From: Bacteroidales bacterium
Lineage (GTDB): Bacteria; Bacteroidota; Bacteroidia; Bacteroidales; JAADJA01
Assembly: GCA_021106665.1 (NCBI GenBank)
Contig: JAIOTR010000245.1
Span: forward strand, 1 to 11,471
Length of the DNA stretch: 11,471 bases
Direction of reading: 5' to 3'
The notes under the pieces are model-generated. The model was not told the DNA's origin. It made no database searches and saw nothing but the letters and a program-made list of their open reading frames with translations. Positions 1-7,874 of the stretch are shown here, piece after piece. The position numbers and the translations under genes were made by a program. Numbering within the stretch: the stretch's first letter is position 1; each line of letters begins with the position of its first letter.

Positions 1-154
1 AATTAATTATATGTTAATTTATCAATTAATCCTTTATGACTCAGCAATTAAGTGTACTTTTTATCGTGATTCAAGAATCTCATGAACTACGATTGAAATT
101 TATTGTTTCTATGTAAAGAGTAATTTCGCAGCCTAAATAAAGAAGAATTGATTA

Positions 155-1957
155 ATGGCCAGATTTCATCAAACCAGTAATGAAAGGGAAACACCAAAAA
201 AAAAGATTACGCGTGAGGGATTCAAGCGACTGCTGAGATTATTCAGCTTTGTGCGACCACAGAGAAATGTATTTATTCTCGGTTTGTTCTTTTTATTGCT
301 TTCAAGCCTGACTACTCTAATTTTCCCAATGCTTATAGGTGATCTTCTTGACTCCGCTACCAAAGGTACCATGGAATCCATCAACCGGATAGGAATTATA
401 TTACTGGCCGTTTTTGCAGCTACTGCAGTATTCTCATATTTCAGAATATATTTATTTGCTATTGTAACTCAAAAGACATTGGCGCTTCTCAGGCAAACAA
501 CTTACAATCACCTGATAAAACTTCCGATGGTATTTTTTTCAAGCAGACGGGTTGGCGAATTGAACAGCAGAATTTCAGCTGATATAGCTTTACTGCAGGA
601 AACCTTTACCACTACATTGGCTCAATTTATACGGCAGATCGTAATCATAATCGGGGGAATCACCTTACTGACCATTATTTCACCTCGACTGACATTGTTT
701 ATGCTTGCCTTTGTACCGGTGGTTGCCATTATAGCGCGGATATTTGGAACGTATATTCGAAAAATTTCCAAAAAGACACAGGATAAAGTTGCCGAATCCA
801 ATACAATTGTTGAGGAGACTTTACAGGCAATCACCAATGTAAAAGCTTTTGCCAATGAAGCTTTTGAAATTTTCAGGTACAAGAAAAAAACCGATGAAGT
901 TATTGATATCGCATTAAAAGGGGCAAAATACAGGGGTTTGTTTATCTCGTTCATCTTTTTTGCCATGTTCGGATCCATTACCGGTGTTATTTGGTATGGT
1001 GTTTATTTGGTGAACCAGGGTGAGGGAATGACATCCGGCGACTTATTTAAATTTGTACTTTATACGGTGTTTATCGCAGGTTCTATTAGTGGAATGGCAG
1101 ATTTGTATTCACAAATTCAAAAGGCCATTGGTGCAACCGAAAACCTGATGGATATATTAGATGAGAATCCGGAACCCATTGAAATCAGTTCTACTAAAAC
1201 AAAACAATGTTGTACCGGAGAAGTCAAATTCCAAAATGTATCTTTTGCTTATCCTTCCAGGAAAGATATGATTGTTTTGAAAGACATCTCTTTTTCTGTA
1301 AACAAAGGTGAACAGGTAGCTTTGGTTGGCCCGTCGGGTGCAGGTAAAAGTACAGTTACTCAATTACTCTTGAGGTTTTATGATCCTGTTTCTGGTGAAA
1401 TAAAAATTGATTCAAAAAATATAAAAGACTTTGATCTGGGTGAACTGCGTGGAAACATGGCAATAGTACCCCAGGAGGTCTTACTCTTTGGCGGAACCAT
1501 CCGTGAAAATATTGAATATGGAAAACCGGGAGCTACCGAGGAAGAGATTATTAAGGCTGCCAAACAAGCCAATGCATGGGAGTTTATCAACACATTTCCT
1601 GAAGGTTTGGAAACGTTTGTTGGAGAAAGAGGAGTACAACTGTCAGGAGGGCAACGCCAGCGGATCGCCATTGCACGTGCCATTCTAAAAGATCCTGCCA
1701 TTCTTATCCTCGACGAAGCAACCAGTTCCCTCGACTCCGAATCAGAAAGATTGGTACAGGAAGCGCTCCAAAAATTAATGGAAGGCCGGACATCCATCAT
1801 CATTGCCCATCGTTTATCTACCATTCATAATGCCGATAAAATTATTGTCATTGATAAAGGAGAAGTGAAAGAATCAGGCACACATGAGGAATTAATTTCA
1901 CTCGAAGATGGTATTTACAAGAATTTGAGTTCGCTTCAAATTGATTTGATGGGATAG
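155..1957 (+). CDS. ABC exporter, fused permease-ATPase (MsbA/BmrA type)
   Basis: A 600-residue half-transporter with the permease fused to the ATPase, expected to work as an inner-membrane homodimer exporting a lipid or hydrophobic compound. Hydrophobic segments lie at about residues 39-63, 80-103, 158-176, 181-199, 262-286 and 297-316, the six helices of a type I exporter fold. The ATPase domain follows from about 355: Walker A GPSGAGKST at 392-400, Q-loop Gln440, signature LSGGQ at 496-500, Walker B ILILDE at 516-521 and switch His552. All catalytic residues are present and the length is normal, so it should be active. The start is the first ATG, with an AAAGAAGAA purine tract 8-16 bases upstream. 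It ends 17 bp from the convergent endonuclease IV gene. Drug, lipid A-core and peptide exporters share these motifs, so the substrate cannot be read from sequence. Confidence 0.93.
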   Translation: MARFHQTSNERETPKKKITREGFKRLLRLFSFVRPQRNVFILGLFFLLLSSLTTLIFPMLIGDLLDSATKGTMESINRIGIILLAVFAATAVFSYFRIYLFAIVTQKTLALLRQTTYNHLIKLPMVFFSSRRVGELNSRISADIALLQETFTTTLAQFIRQIVIIIGGITLLTIISPRLTLFMLAFVPVVAIIARIFGTYIRKISKKTQDKVAESNTIVEETLQAITNVKAFANEAFEIFRYKKKTDEVIDIALKGAKYRGLFISFIFFAMFGSITGVIWYGVYLVNQGEGMTSGDLFKFVLYTVFIAGSISGMADLYSQIQKAIGATENLMDILDENPEPIEISSTKTKQCCTGEVKFQNVSFAYPSRKDMIVLKDISFSVNKGEQVALVGPSGAGKSTVTQLLLRFYDPVSGEIKIDSKNIKDFDLGELRGNMAIVPQEVLLFGGTIRENIEYGKPGATEEEIIKAAKQANAWEFINTFPEGLETFVGERGVQLSGGQRQRIAIARAILKDPAILILDEATSSLDSESERLVQEALQKLMEGRTSIIIAHRLSTIHNADKIIVIDKGEVKESGTHEELISLEDGIYKNLSSLQIDLMG

Positions 1958-1974
1958 ACCAAAAATAAACTACA

Positions 1975-2817
1975 TTATTTCACAAGGCTATACAACCACC
2001 TGATTTCCTCTGCCCATAAACTATCATCCGGTGTTTCAAGTATCAAAGGTATATTATCAAAACGGGGGTCATTCATTATTCGTACAAAAACCTCTTCTCC
2101 GAGAAAACCTTTACCAAGGCTATCGTGGCGGTCAACACGTGTGGCCAGATCTTTTTTCGAATCGTTGATATGCATGCCTTTCAAATATTCAAAACCTACT
2201 ATCCGGTCGAATTCTTCAAAGGTTTTATTGTATCCTGCTTCCAATTTGATATCATAACCGGCTGTATAAGTGTGGCAGGTATCAAGGCAAACTCCTACAC
2301 GACTTTTATCCTCCACCCTATCAATGATATATTTCAAATGTTCGAATTTATATCCAAGATTGGTTCCCTGTCCGGCGGTATTTTCAATAACAGCAATAAC
2401 ACCATTTGTCTTATCGAGAGAAATATTGATAGATTCAGCAATGGTATCGAGGCATTCTTCTTCAGATATTTGTTTTAAGTGTGATCCCGGATGGAAATTC
2501 AACCTGTCAAGCCCAAGCAATTCACACCTATGCATTTCATCCAAAAATGCACTTCTTGATTTTTTTAGATTCTCAAGAACAGGATTACCCAAATTGATCA
2601 GGTAGCTGTCATGCGGAAGGATATGTTCGGCTTTGTACCCGTATTTCTCACAGTTTTCTTTGAAAAGATTAATATTTTGTTCTGTAAAAGGTTTTGAAAA
2701 CCATTGCTTTTGATTTTTGGTAAAAAGAGCAAAGGCTTTTGCTCCTATTTTGTGTGCATTGATGGGTGCATTTTCTACACCACCAGATGCGCTTACATGT
2801 GCTCCGACGTATTTCAT
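1975..2817 (-). CDS. nfo: Endonuclease IV (apurinic/apyrimidinic deoxyribonuclease IV)
   Basis: A base-excision repair enzyme that cuts the DNA backbone 5' of abasic sites and removes 3' blocking groups, using three zinc ions in a TIM barrel. All nine metal ligands known from the E. coli enzyme are present at the same residue numbers: His69, His109, Glu145, Asp179, His182, His216, Asp229, His231 and Glu261. They sit in the family motifs FHPGSH, ENTAGQG, CLDTCHTYTAGYD, HINDSK, DRHDSLG and LETPD. At 280 residues it is the usual length. The N-terminal MKYVGAHVSASGG matches the family start and fixes the ATG. It diverges from queD, with a promoter in the 81-bp spacer and a predicted leader of only about ten bases. 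Confidence 0.97.
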   Translation of the reverse strand: MKYVGAHVSASGGVENAPINAHKIGAKAFALFTKNQKQWFSKPFTEQNINLFKENCEKYGYKAEHILPHDSYLINLGNPVLENLKKSRSAFLDEMHRCELLGLDRLNFHPGSHLKQISEEECLDTIAESINISLDKTNGVIAVIENTAGQGTNLGYKFEHLKYIIDRVEDKSRVGVCLDTCHTYTAGYDIKLEAGYNKTFEEFDRIVGFEYLKGMHINDSKKDLATRVDRHDSLGKGFLGEEVFVRIMNDPRFDNIPLILETPDDSLWAEEIRWLYSLVK

Positions 2818-2833
2818 AATATTTTGATTTTGT

Positions 2834-2863
2834 CAAAAATAGTAAAACATTTGTATTGATCAA
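2834..2863 (-). promoter_or_regulatory. Bacteroidota-type promoter for nfo
   Basis: On the minus strand the box TATTTTTG (plus-strand 2834-2841) matches the Bacteroidota -7 consensus TAnnTTTG exactly. A TTG (plus-strand CAA at 2861-2863) lies 19 bases upstream as the -33 element. Transcription would start near 2828, about ten bases before the nfo ATG. The promoter interleaves with the queD promoter on the other strand. Confidence 0.6.
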
Positions 2864-2878
2864 TTTGTTCTAAATTTG
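2850..2878 (+). promoter_or_regulatory. Bacteroidota-type promoter for queD
   Basis: TTTG at 2850-2853, a 17-base spacer and TAAATTTG at 2871-2878 form a full match to the Bacteroidota housekeeping promoter (TTTG, 17-23 bases, TAnnTTTG). Initiation a few bases downstream would give a leader of roughly 15 bases before the queD ATG at 2899. Confidence 0.68.
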
Positions 2879-2898
2879 CAACGAATTATTATCTGAGA

Positions 2899-3351
2899 AT
2901 GATGGCAAATATTCGTGTTACTAAAGAATTCACTTTCGAAATGGCCCATGCGCTATTGGGTTATGATGGCTCGTGTAAATATGTTCACGGACATTCTTAT
3001 GGATTGTCAGTTACTGTAATTGGTAAACCAATCGAAGATGCAACAAATCCTAAATTGGGGATGGTAATTGATTTTGGTGACCTGAAAAAAATTGTAAAGG
3101 AAACAGTTGTAGATGATTTTGATCATGCTCTGGTTTTAAATAGCGAAACACCAAAAGCCAGTTTTAATCAGTCGAAAGAGATATTTGATAAATTAATTTT
3201 TGTGGATTTTCAGCCGACCAGTGAAAATCTGGTAAGCGATTTTGCGAAAAAGATTTCGAAGAAGCTTCCTGAACATATTAAACTGTTCAGTTTAAGGTTA
3301 CGCGAAACAGCGACTTCTTATGCAGAATGGTTCGCTACAGACAATGAATAA
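2899..3351 (+). CDS. queD: 6-carboxy-5,6,7,8-tetrahydropterin synthase (QueD/PTPS family)
   Basis: This enzyme turns 7,8-dihydroneopterin triphosphate into 6-carboxytetrahydropterin, an early step towards preQ0 and the tRNA base queuosine. The zinc ligands are His17 (in EMAHAL), His30 and His32 (in VHGHSY). The catalytic set of the family is present: Cys26 four residues before the HGH motif, the Asp75-His76 pair and Glu136 in RLRETATSYAEW. MVIDFGDLK at 55-63 is another hallmark. At 150 residues it is slightly longer than the roughly 120-residue E. coli protein, mainly through an insert near residues 82-100. The gene opens with two ATG codons (2899 and 2902), and either could be used. No other queuosine gene is nearby. 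A PTPS paralogue with another pterin role is possible, but the Cys-containing active site favours QueD. Confidence 0.9.
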   Translation: MMANIRVTKEFTFEMAHALLGYDGSCKYVHGHSYGLSVTVIGKPIEDATNPKLGMVIDFGDLKKIVKETVVDDFDHALVLNSETPKASFNQSKEIFDKLIFVDFQPTSENLVSDFAKKISKKLPEHIKLFSLRLRETATSYAEWFATDNE

Positions 3352-3353
3352 TA

Positions 3354-3533
3354 CTATTTAAACACTTCATTAATAACATCCATATAAATCGCACCGAAGT
3401 TAAGGACGCACCAGGTTTTAAGAACATTGATCTCTTCCTTTTTTAACCACTTTAAAGATTTTCTTAATTCCTTTTTAAATAAATCTTTATTAAAGCTAAC
3501 TTTCTGTAAAACGGTCTCAGTGTATTTTAGCAT
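3354..3533 (-). CDS. Small basic protein of unknown function, 59 residues
   Basis: An open frame of 59 codons from ATG (complement of 3531-3533) to TAG (complement of 3354-3356). It is unrecognised by name. The protein starts MLKYTETVLQKVSF, continues with a lysine-rich amphipathic stretch (KKELRKSLKWLKKEE, residues 20-34) and ends in an aromatic, partly hydrophobic tail with Trp41, Tyr50 and Phe58. It looks like a compact two-helix or three-helix protein with no signal peptide. Reasons to accept it: the frame fills the space up to queD, with the two stop codons only two bases apart. The local base composition is also less AT-extreme than the gap that follows, and the translation reads like a real protein rather than low-complexity filler. 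I recall similar short proteins in other Bacteroidota but cannot confirm this. No Shine-Dalgarno or clear promoter is visible. Confidence 0.68.
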   Translation of the reverse strand: MLKYTETVLQKVSFNKDLFKKELRKSLKWLKKEEINVLKTWCVLNFGAIYMDVINEVFK

Positions 3534-4008
3534 GATTCAATTTTTTAATCAAAATCAACATGTTTAAAGACTCCGGTTGGTTATAATAACGAACCTACAA
3601 ATCCAATTACATGCCATTTATATCAATGTATTCAATATTAAATTATTACACTTTTTTTGTTTCATTATTAATCTTCCCTCGTTTGGAAATTTTTCCTAAA
3701 TTTGAAAGTAAATCTTTAGAATAATTTTATGCTTTAAATAAAACAAGTAAACGCAAATTTTTTTAATTTCTTATGTGAAACTTCAACATTAACATTTTTT
3801 TAACTTGATTTAACAATTAATAAACAAAATACTTTTTTCAGATTTTTTTTTGATTAATAATGTAAATACATCAATTGCAAACTGCACAATAATTCAGAGT
3901 TTTCACAACATTTTTTTATTAATAATTTCAGGTTAAAAAATTGCAAATTTTCTTTGATTATTCAAAAATAAAACGTTTAACTTTGACCCGAATTTTAATT
4001 CATTTAGA
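3534..4008. other. 475-bp AT-rich intergenic region upstream of korA
   Basis: No open frame worth calling is present on either strand. The stretch is dominated by runs of A and T, including several T tracts of 7-9. The nonamer ATTAATAAT occurs at 3853-3861 and 3918-3926, each behind a T tract. One extra -7-like box, TAAATTTG at 3697-3704, lacks a well-placed -33 element; if real it would give a leader of about 300 bases. The well-formed promoter is close to korA (3953-3985). I see no riboswitch or strong hairpin. Confidence 0.6.
3953..3985 (+). promoter_or_regulatory. Predicted promoter of the korAB operon
   Basis: TTTG at 3953-3956, a 21-base spacer and TAACTTTG at 3978-3985 match the Bacteroidota housekeeping promoter. 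The predicted start, around 3990, leaves a leader of about 15-20 bases before the korA ATG at 4009. No GG-rich ribosome binding site precedes that ATG, which is normal for this phylum. Confidence 0.6.
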
Positions 4009-5862
4009 ATGACTACCAAACAACAAAAGGTAGTAGAATTGGAAAATGTTGTAGTGAGGTTTGCTGGAGATTCCGGAGACGGAATGCAACTTACCGGAGC
4101 GCTCTTTTCCGATACTGCAGCCATAGCAGGAAATGATTTTGTCACCTTCCCCGATTATCCTGCTGAAATCAGGGCACCACAAGGAACAGTAGCGGGGGTT
4201 TCAGGTTTTCAGATACATTTTGGGCACAAAGAAATTTATACACCGGGGGATACTGCAGATGTATTATTTGCCATGAACCCGGCGCCCCTGAAAAAAAATC
4301 TGATATGGGTGAAACCCGGAGGTACGATCATAGTGGATACCGATACCTTTACGGAAAAATCCCTGATAAAAGCTGAATACACAAGTAATCCGCTTGAGGA
4401 TGGCTCGCTGAAAGATTACAATATTATAAAAGCTCCTATAAGTGAACTAACAAAGAAAAGTGTTGAAGACATCGGGCTTGATAATAAAATGATCCTAAAA
4501 AGCAGGAATATGTTTGCCCTCGGTATCATGTTTTTCATTTTTAACCGCGAATTTGCTGTAGCTGATGAATTTTTTGAACAAAAATTCAAAGCAAATCCCC
4601 TGGTGGTAGAATCAAATAAAAAGATTTTAAGGGCAGGATATAATTTTGCTGAAACAATAGAAGCACTAAGCAGGATCACCTACAAAGTTGAGCCAGCTGC
4701 ATTGGCAAAAGGTAAATACCGGAATATTACAGGAAATGTTGCAACAGCATGGGGTTTATTGGCAGCTTCCGAAAAATCAGGCAGAAATCTTTTCCTTGGC
4801 TCATATCCGATTACTCCCGCCACAGAGATATTGCAAGAGCTTGCCAAACACAAATCCCTCGGAGCAAAGGTTCTTCAGGCTGAAGATGAAATTGCCGGGA
4901 TTGTTTCATCTATTGGCGCAAGTTTTGCCGGTTCATTTGCCGTAACCTCTACTTCGGGACCAGGATTATCGCTTAAAAGTGAAGCAATAGGCCTTGCCAT
5001 CATGACAGAGCTCCCAATCGTAATTGTTGATGTTCAGCGAGCAGGCCCTTCAACCGGAATGCCAACCAAATCGGAACAATCTGATCTGTTACAAGCCCTT
5101 TATGGCAGAAATGGTGAAGCACCATGCATTGTGATCGCCGCCTCCTCATGTGCGAATTGTTTTTATTATGCATTCGAAGCGTCTAAGTTGGCCATGGAAC
5201 ATATGACCCCTGTAATTTTGCTAACAGATAGTTACCTAGCCAATGGATCGGAAGTATTCAAAATCCCGAAAATGTCGCAATTGCCAGCCATTAAGCCACC
5301 CATTGTAAAAGCAGATGATCCTGATTATGAACCTTATAAAAGAGATCCTGAAAAATTAAACAGGCAGTGGGCACTTCCCGGAACACCAGGTTTACGTCAC
5401 AGGATTGGTGGGCTGGAAAAAGAAGATGGTTCCGGTAATGTCTCTCATAATCCTGAAAACCATCAGATCATGTGCGAATACAGGGCTGAGAAGGTGCAAA
5501 GAGTAGCAAATTACCTGGAACCTCAAAGGGTATTCGGCCCTAAAAGTGGTGAACTGCTTGTTGTTAGCTGGGGTGGAACTTATGGTGTGATGGTTGAGAC
5601 TATTCTGGAAATGCAAAAGCAAGGGAAAAAAGTAAGCCTTGCACATTTTCACTATATCAATCCATTACCTAAAAATACGGCAGAGATATTTAAGGGATTT
5701 AAAAAAATCATTGTACCCGAATTAAACCTTGGGCAATTTGTTTACTATCTTAGGATGCATTTCCGGGAATTCACTTTTGAACAGTACAACAAAATACAGG
5801 GACTTCCTTTTATGGTAAAAGAGTTGGCTGATAAATTTAACGAGTTACTAGAGGAGAAATAG
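4009..5862 (+). CDS. korA: 2-oxoacid:ferredoxin oxidoreductase, fused gamma-alpha subunit (2-oxoglutarate type)
   Basis: The large subunit of a CoA-dependent enzyme that oxidatively decarboxylates a 2-oxoacid, most likely 2-oxoglutarate, to the acyl-CoA while reducing ferredoxin; it can also run in reverse as a carboxylase. The first 200 residues are the gamma domain, with GDSGDGMQLTG at 20-30 and FPDYPAEIRAPQGT at 47-60. The alpha domain follows from about 240, with the substrate-contact motif YPITPAT at 266-272, AEDEIA at 291-296, TSTSGPG at 313-319 and QRAGPSTGMPTKSEQ at 343-357. The 617-residue length suits a gamma-alpha fusion. korB starts two bases after the stop, so the two form one operon. 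Substrate choice among 2-oxoacids is inferred from overall resemblance; the family is certain, the exact substrate less so. Confidence 0.92.
   Translation: MTTKQQKVVELENVVVRFAGDSGDGMQLTGALFSDTAAIAGNDFVTFPDYPAEIRAPQGTVAGVSGFQIHFGHKEIYTPGDTADVLFAMNPAPLKKNLIWVKPGGTIIVDTDTFTEKSLIKAEYTSNPLEDGSLKDYNIIKAPISELTKKSVEDIGLDNKMILKSRNMFALGIMFFIFNREFAVADEFFEQKFKANPLVVESNKKILRAGYNFAETIEALSRITYKVEPAALAKGKYRNITGNVATAWGLLAASEKSGRNLFLGSYPITPATEILQELAKHKSLGAKVLQAEDEIAGIVSSIGASFAGSFAVTSTSGPGLSLKSEAIGLAIMTELPIVIVDVQRAGPSTGMPTKSEQSDLLQALYGRNGEAPCIVIAASSCANCFYYAFEASKLAMEHMTPVILLTDSYLANGSEVFKIPKMSQLPAIKPPIVKADDPDYEPYKRDPEKLNRQWALPGTPGLRHRIGGLEKEDGSGNVSHNPENHQIMCEYRAEKVQRVANYLEPQRVFGPKSGELLVVSWGGTYGVMVETILEMQKQGKKVSLAHFHYINPLPKNTAEIFKGFKKIIVPELNLGQFVYYLRMHFREFTFEQYNKIQGLPFMVKELADKFNELLEEK
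5851..5856 (+). promoter_or_regulatory. Shine-Dalgarno site for korB
   Basis: GAGGAG lies inside the last codons of korA, eight bases before the korB ATG at 5865. It is one of the few good Shine-Dalgarno matches in the window and supports translational coupling of korB to korA. Confidence 0.7.
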
Positions 5863-5864
5863 CC

Positions 5865-6899
5865 ATGACAAACAATACAACAACAGCACAAAAAATTCCA
5901 ACGCTAACAAAAGAGGATTTTGTAAGTGATCAGATGGTGAAATGGTGCCCCGGTTGTGGCGACCATGCTGTATTATCTTCCTTTCGGAAAATTTTACCTG
6001 AAATAGGAGTTAGAAAAGAAGATATTGTAGTTGTTTCCGGCATTGGTTGCTCATCAAGATTTCCATATTATGTTAAATCCTATGGGTTTCATGGTATTCA
6101 TGGAAGGGCGGCGGCTCTTTCTTCAGGAATTAAAATAGCCAATCCCAAATTACAGGTATGGATGATCACAGGAGATGGAGATTCGCTTGCAATTGGCGGC
6201 AATCATTTTATCCATGTGCTGCGCAGGAATCTTGATATAAATATAATGCTGTTTAATAACAGGATATACGGTTTAACAAAAGGTCAATACTCTCCTACCA
6301 CTCCAACAGGGCAGAAAACAAAATCTTCTCCCCATGGAATAATTGAACATCCTTTTAATGTTGGTGAACTTGCCATCGGCGCCCAGGGAACTTTTTTTGC
6401 ACGTGCTGTAGATACTGACCCGAAGTTAATGATGGAAGTTATGTTGGAAGCTTCCAAACACAAAGGAGCCTCATTGATCGAAATATTGCAGAACTGCGTT
6501 ATTTTTAACAATAAAACTTTCACGGATATTACAGCGAGAGAAACCAGGGACGATAATCAAATTCATCTGAAACATGGGGAACCCATGCTGTTTGGCAAAA
6601 ATTCAGATAAAGGAATTATCCTGAAAGGAACGAAACTGGAAGTGGTTAAAATTGGTGAAAACGGTATCAAAGAAAAAGACATTCTGGTTCATGACAAATA
6701 TCAGTGGGAATCAGGAATACATCTTCTTCTTGCAACAATGGCACCACCCAAATATCCAATGGCTTTGGGGGTAATCAGGTCAATTGCCGATTTTACATAT
6801 GACGATAAAATGGAAAATATAATTAAGCAGGAAAAAGAAAACAATCCCATTAAAAACATGGATGATCTGTTGAATAGCGGAAAGACCTGGGATATATAA
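5865..6899 (+). CDS. korB: 2-oxoacid:ferredoxin oxidoreductase, beta subunit (2-oxoglutarate type)
   Basis: The thiamine diphosphate and iron-sulfur subunit that partners the upstream gene product. The four cysteines that bind the [4Fe-4S] cluster in this family are visible: Cys28 and Cys31 in WCPGCGDH, Cys62 in GIGCSS and Cys211 in LQNCVIF. The diphosphate-magnesium motif GDGDS is at 103-107 and its partner asparagines Asn131-Asn132 in LFNNRIYGLT; HGRAAALSSGIKIANP at 79-94 is also typical. At 344 residues it is full length. No separate ferredoxin-like delta subunit is encoded nearby, so electrons should pass from the single cluster directly to free ferredoxin, as in other two-subunit enzymes. 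A strong hairpin lies 21 bases after the stop. Confidence 0.93.
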   Translation: MTNNTTTAQKIPTLTKEDFVSDQMVKWCPGCGDHAVLSSFRKILPEIGVRKEDIVVVSGIGCSSRFPYYVKSYGFHGIHGRAAALSSGIKIANPKLQVWMITGDGDSLAIGGNHFIHVLRRNLDINIMLFNNRIYGLTKGQYSPTTPTGQKTKSSPHGIIEHPFNVGELAIGAQGTFFARAVDTDPKLMMEVMLEASKHKGASLIEILQNCVIFNNKTFTDITARETRDDNQIHLKHGEPMLFGKNSDKGIILKGTKLEVVKIGENGIKEKDILVHDKYQWESGIHLLLATMAPPKYPMALGVIRSIADFTYDDKMENIIKQEKENNPIKNMDDLLNSGKTWDI

Positions 6900-6920
6900 A
6901 AGAGAAAGTATATAAATGTG

Positions 6921-6946
6921 AAAGCCCCGCCATTTGGCGGGGCTTT
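6921..6946. terminator. Hairpin terminator between korB and the GNAT gene
   Basis: A perfect 11-bp stem (AAAGCCCCGCC pairing with GGCGGGGCTTT) with a four-base ATTT loop. It is the strongest hairpin I found in the window and stands between two convergent genes, so it could serve both. The U tract is only the three Ts closing the stem on each strand, so efficiency may depend on the very GC-rich stem. Confidence 0.82.
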
Positions 6947-7009
6947 CTGGTAATAACCTGATAATTTCAGGGATTAATTCATATCCTTAAATCTTCTTCC
7001 TTAATTTCA

Positions 7010-7282
7010 TTAACGTAAATATTCTTTATAATCTGGATTTCTTTCGATAAATTTACTGACTGCCCAGCATGAAGGTATAATTTTTAAATCCTTTGAAACT
7101 GCAAAATCCAATCCTTTCTTAATAAGTTCAAGAGCAAGCCCTTTTCCCCTCAATGCATCCGGCACATATGTATGATGAAAATTTATTGTGCTATTGTCAG
7201 TCATCAGATACTCTAGTTCACAAACCATACCCTCGACAGTTTTTGTAAAACGATTTTGTTCATGAATAACCTCAGCAACCAT
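7010..7282 (-). CDS. Small GNAT-fold N-acetyltransferase (YjdJ-like)
   Basis: A 90-residue protein of the short acetyltransferase family that keeps only the acetyl-CoA binding half of the GNAT fold. The diagnostic stretch is HTYVPDALRGKGLALELIKKGLDFA at about residues 37-61, with the pyrophosphate-binding loop RGKGLA at 45-50, followed by the family C-terminus with Cys73, a Phe-Ile pair and NPDY. Such proteins acetylate unidentified small molecules or proteins; the substrate cannot be inferred here. The start is the ATG before VAEVIHEQNRF. The gene converges on korB across the hairpin at 6921-6946 and is separated from the upstream lipoprotein gene by 109 bp, so it may have its own promoter, though no perfect TAnnTTTG box is visible there. 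Confidence 0.85.
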   Translation of the reverse strand: MVAEVIHEQNRFTKTVEGMVCELEYLMTDNSTINFHHTYVPDALRGKGLALELIKKGLDFAVSKDLKIIPSCWAVSKFIERNPDYKEYLR

Positions 7283-7391
7283 AATTTCCTGTTTGAGGTG
7301 TTAAACTATATTTTGCACAGGTTTGTTACATAATCAGAAAGCAAATGTGCATTAAGACTGAAATAATGAGGAATATGAATTTCCGAAAGAA

Positions 7392-7781
7392 CTAACGACT
7401 GGAAATATTCAATTTGATGTTGTATTTTTCTTCAATAAACTTAAAGTACCAATACAATTTGTATTCAACTTCAATCCCGTAATCGATTGTTTGGTCGTAA
7501 TCAATCATTTCATTAAAAGGATGGTCAAAAGACGAGGTTCTTACCTTGTGATTAAATTCTTTTGTATAAATCGTGTTCCATGAATGATAAAATGGCTGTT
7601 CGTGATACCACATAGGTTTGGCATTTGTAACAATCCAGGAATCATAACCGGATTCGTCAATGAAAATTATGTATTCTGTTGAATCCGTTGGATTTTCAAT
7701 ATCCTCAATCCTGACAATATCCTTATTAGCCGAACAACTAAACAGAACAATCGGAATAATAATATATAAATATCGAGTCAC
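7392..7781 (-). CDS. Small lipoprotein of unknown function (possibly DUF6146-like)
   Basis: A 129-residue protein with a lipoprotein signal: MTRY, a hydrophobic core LYIIIPIV and the lipobox LFSC with Cys16 as the lipidated residue. The mature part is rich in aromatic residues (FIDESGYDSWIVTNAKPMWYHE, then YHSWNTIYTKEFNHKVR, ending in many Tyr and Trp) and contains no enzyme motif I know. The pattern of a strand, a Trp-containing turn, then Tyr-rich helices recalls the Bacteroidota DUF6146 proteins, but this is from memory and unverified. The start codon is GTG (complement of 7779-7781): an in-frame stop lies a short way upstream with no ATG between, and the signal peptide begins exactly here. 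It lies 93 bp downstream of the prolyl isomerase gene on the same strand. Confidence 0.78.
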   Translation of the reverse strand: MTRYLYIIIPIVLFSCSANKDIVRIEDIENPTDSTEYIIFIDESGYDSWIVTNAKPMWYHEQPFYHSWNTIYTKEFNHKVRTSSFDHPFNEMIDYDQTIDYGIEVEYKLYWYFKFIEEKYNIKLNISSR

Positions 7782-7874
7782 TTCAGTTGATTTGAATAAA
7801 AACGGTAAGGTGGAATAAATTGTTGTGCATTAGTTATTTAAAAACAGAGGTGCAATTAAGTAAAGCCTATAAGA

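Noticed and set aside
121..128. TAATTTCG as a promoter for the ABC exporter
   Set aside because: It has one mismatch to TAnnTTTG and the nearest TTG (103-105) is only 15 bases upstream, so support is too weak to list.
2125..2605. Plus-strand frames of 111-117 codons inside nfo
   Set aside because: They are antisense to a gene with all nine endonuclease IV metal ligands in place, so they are shadows of that reading frame.
3697..3704. TAAATTTG as a second korA promoter
   Set aside because: It matches the -7 box, but the nearest TTTG is only 11 bases upstream (3682-3685) and nothing fits the 17-23 base window. Such boxes are expected by chance in AT-rich DNA.
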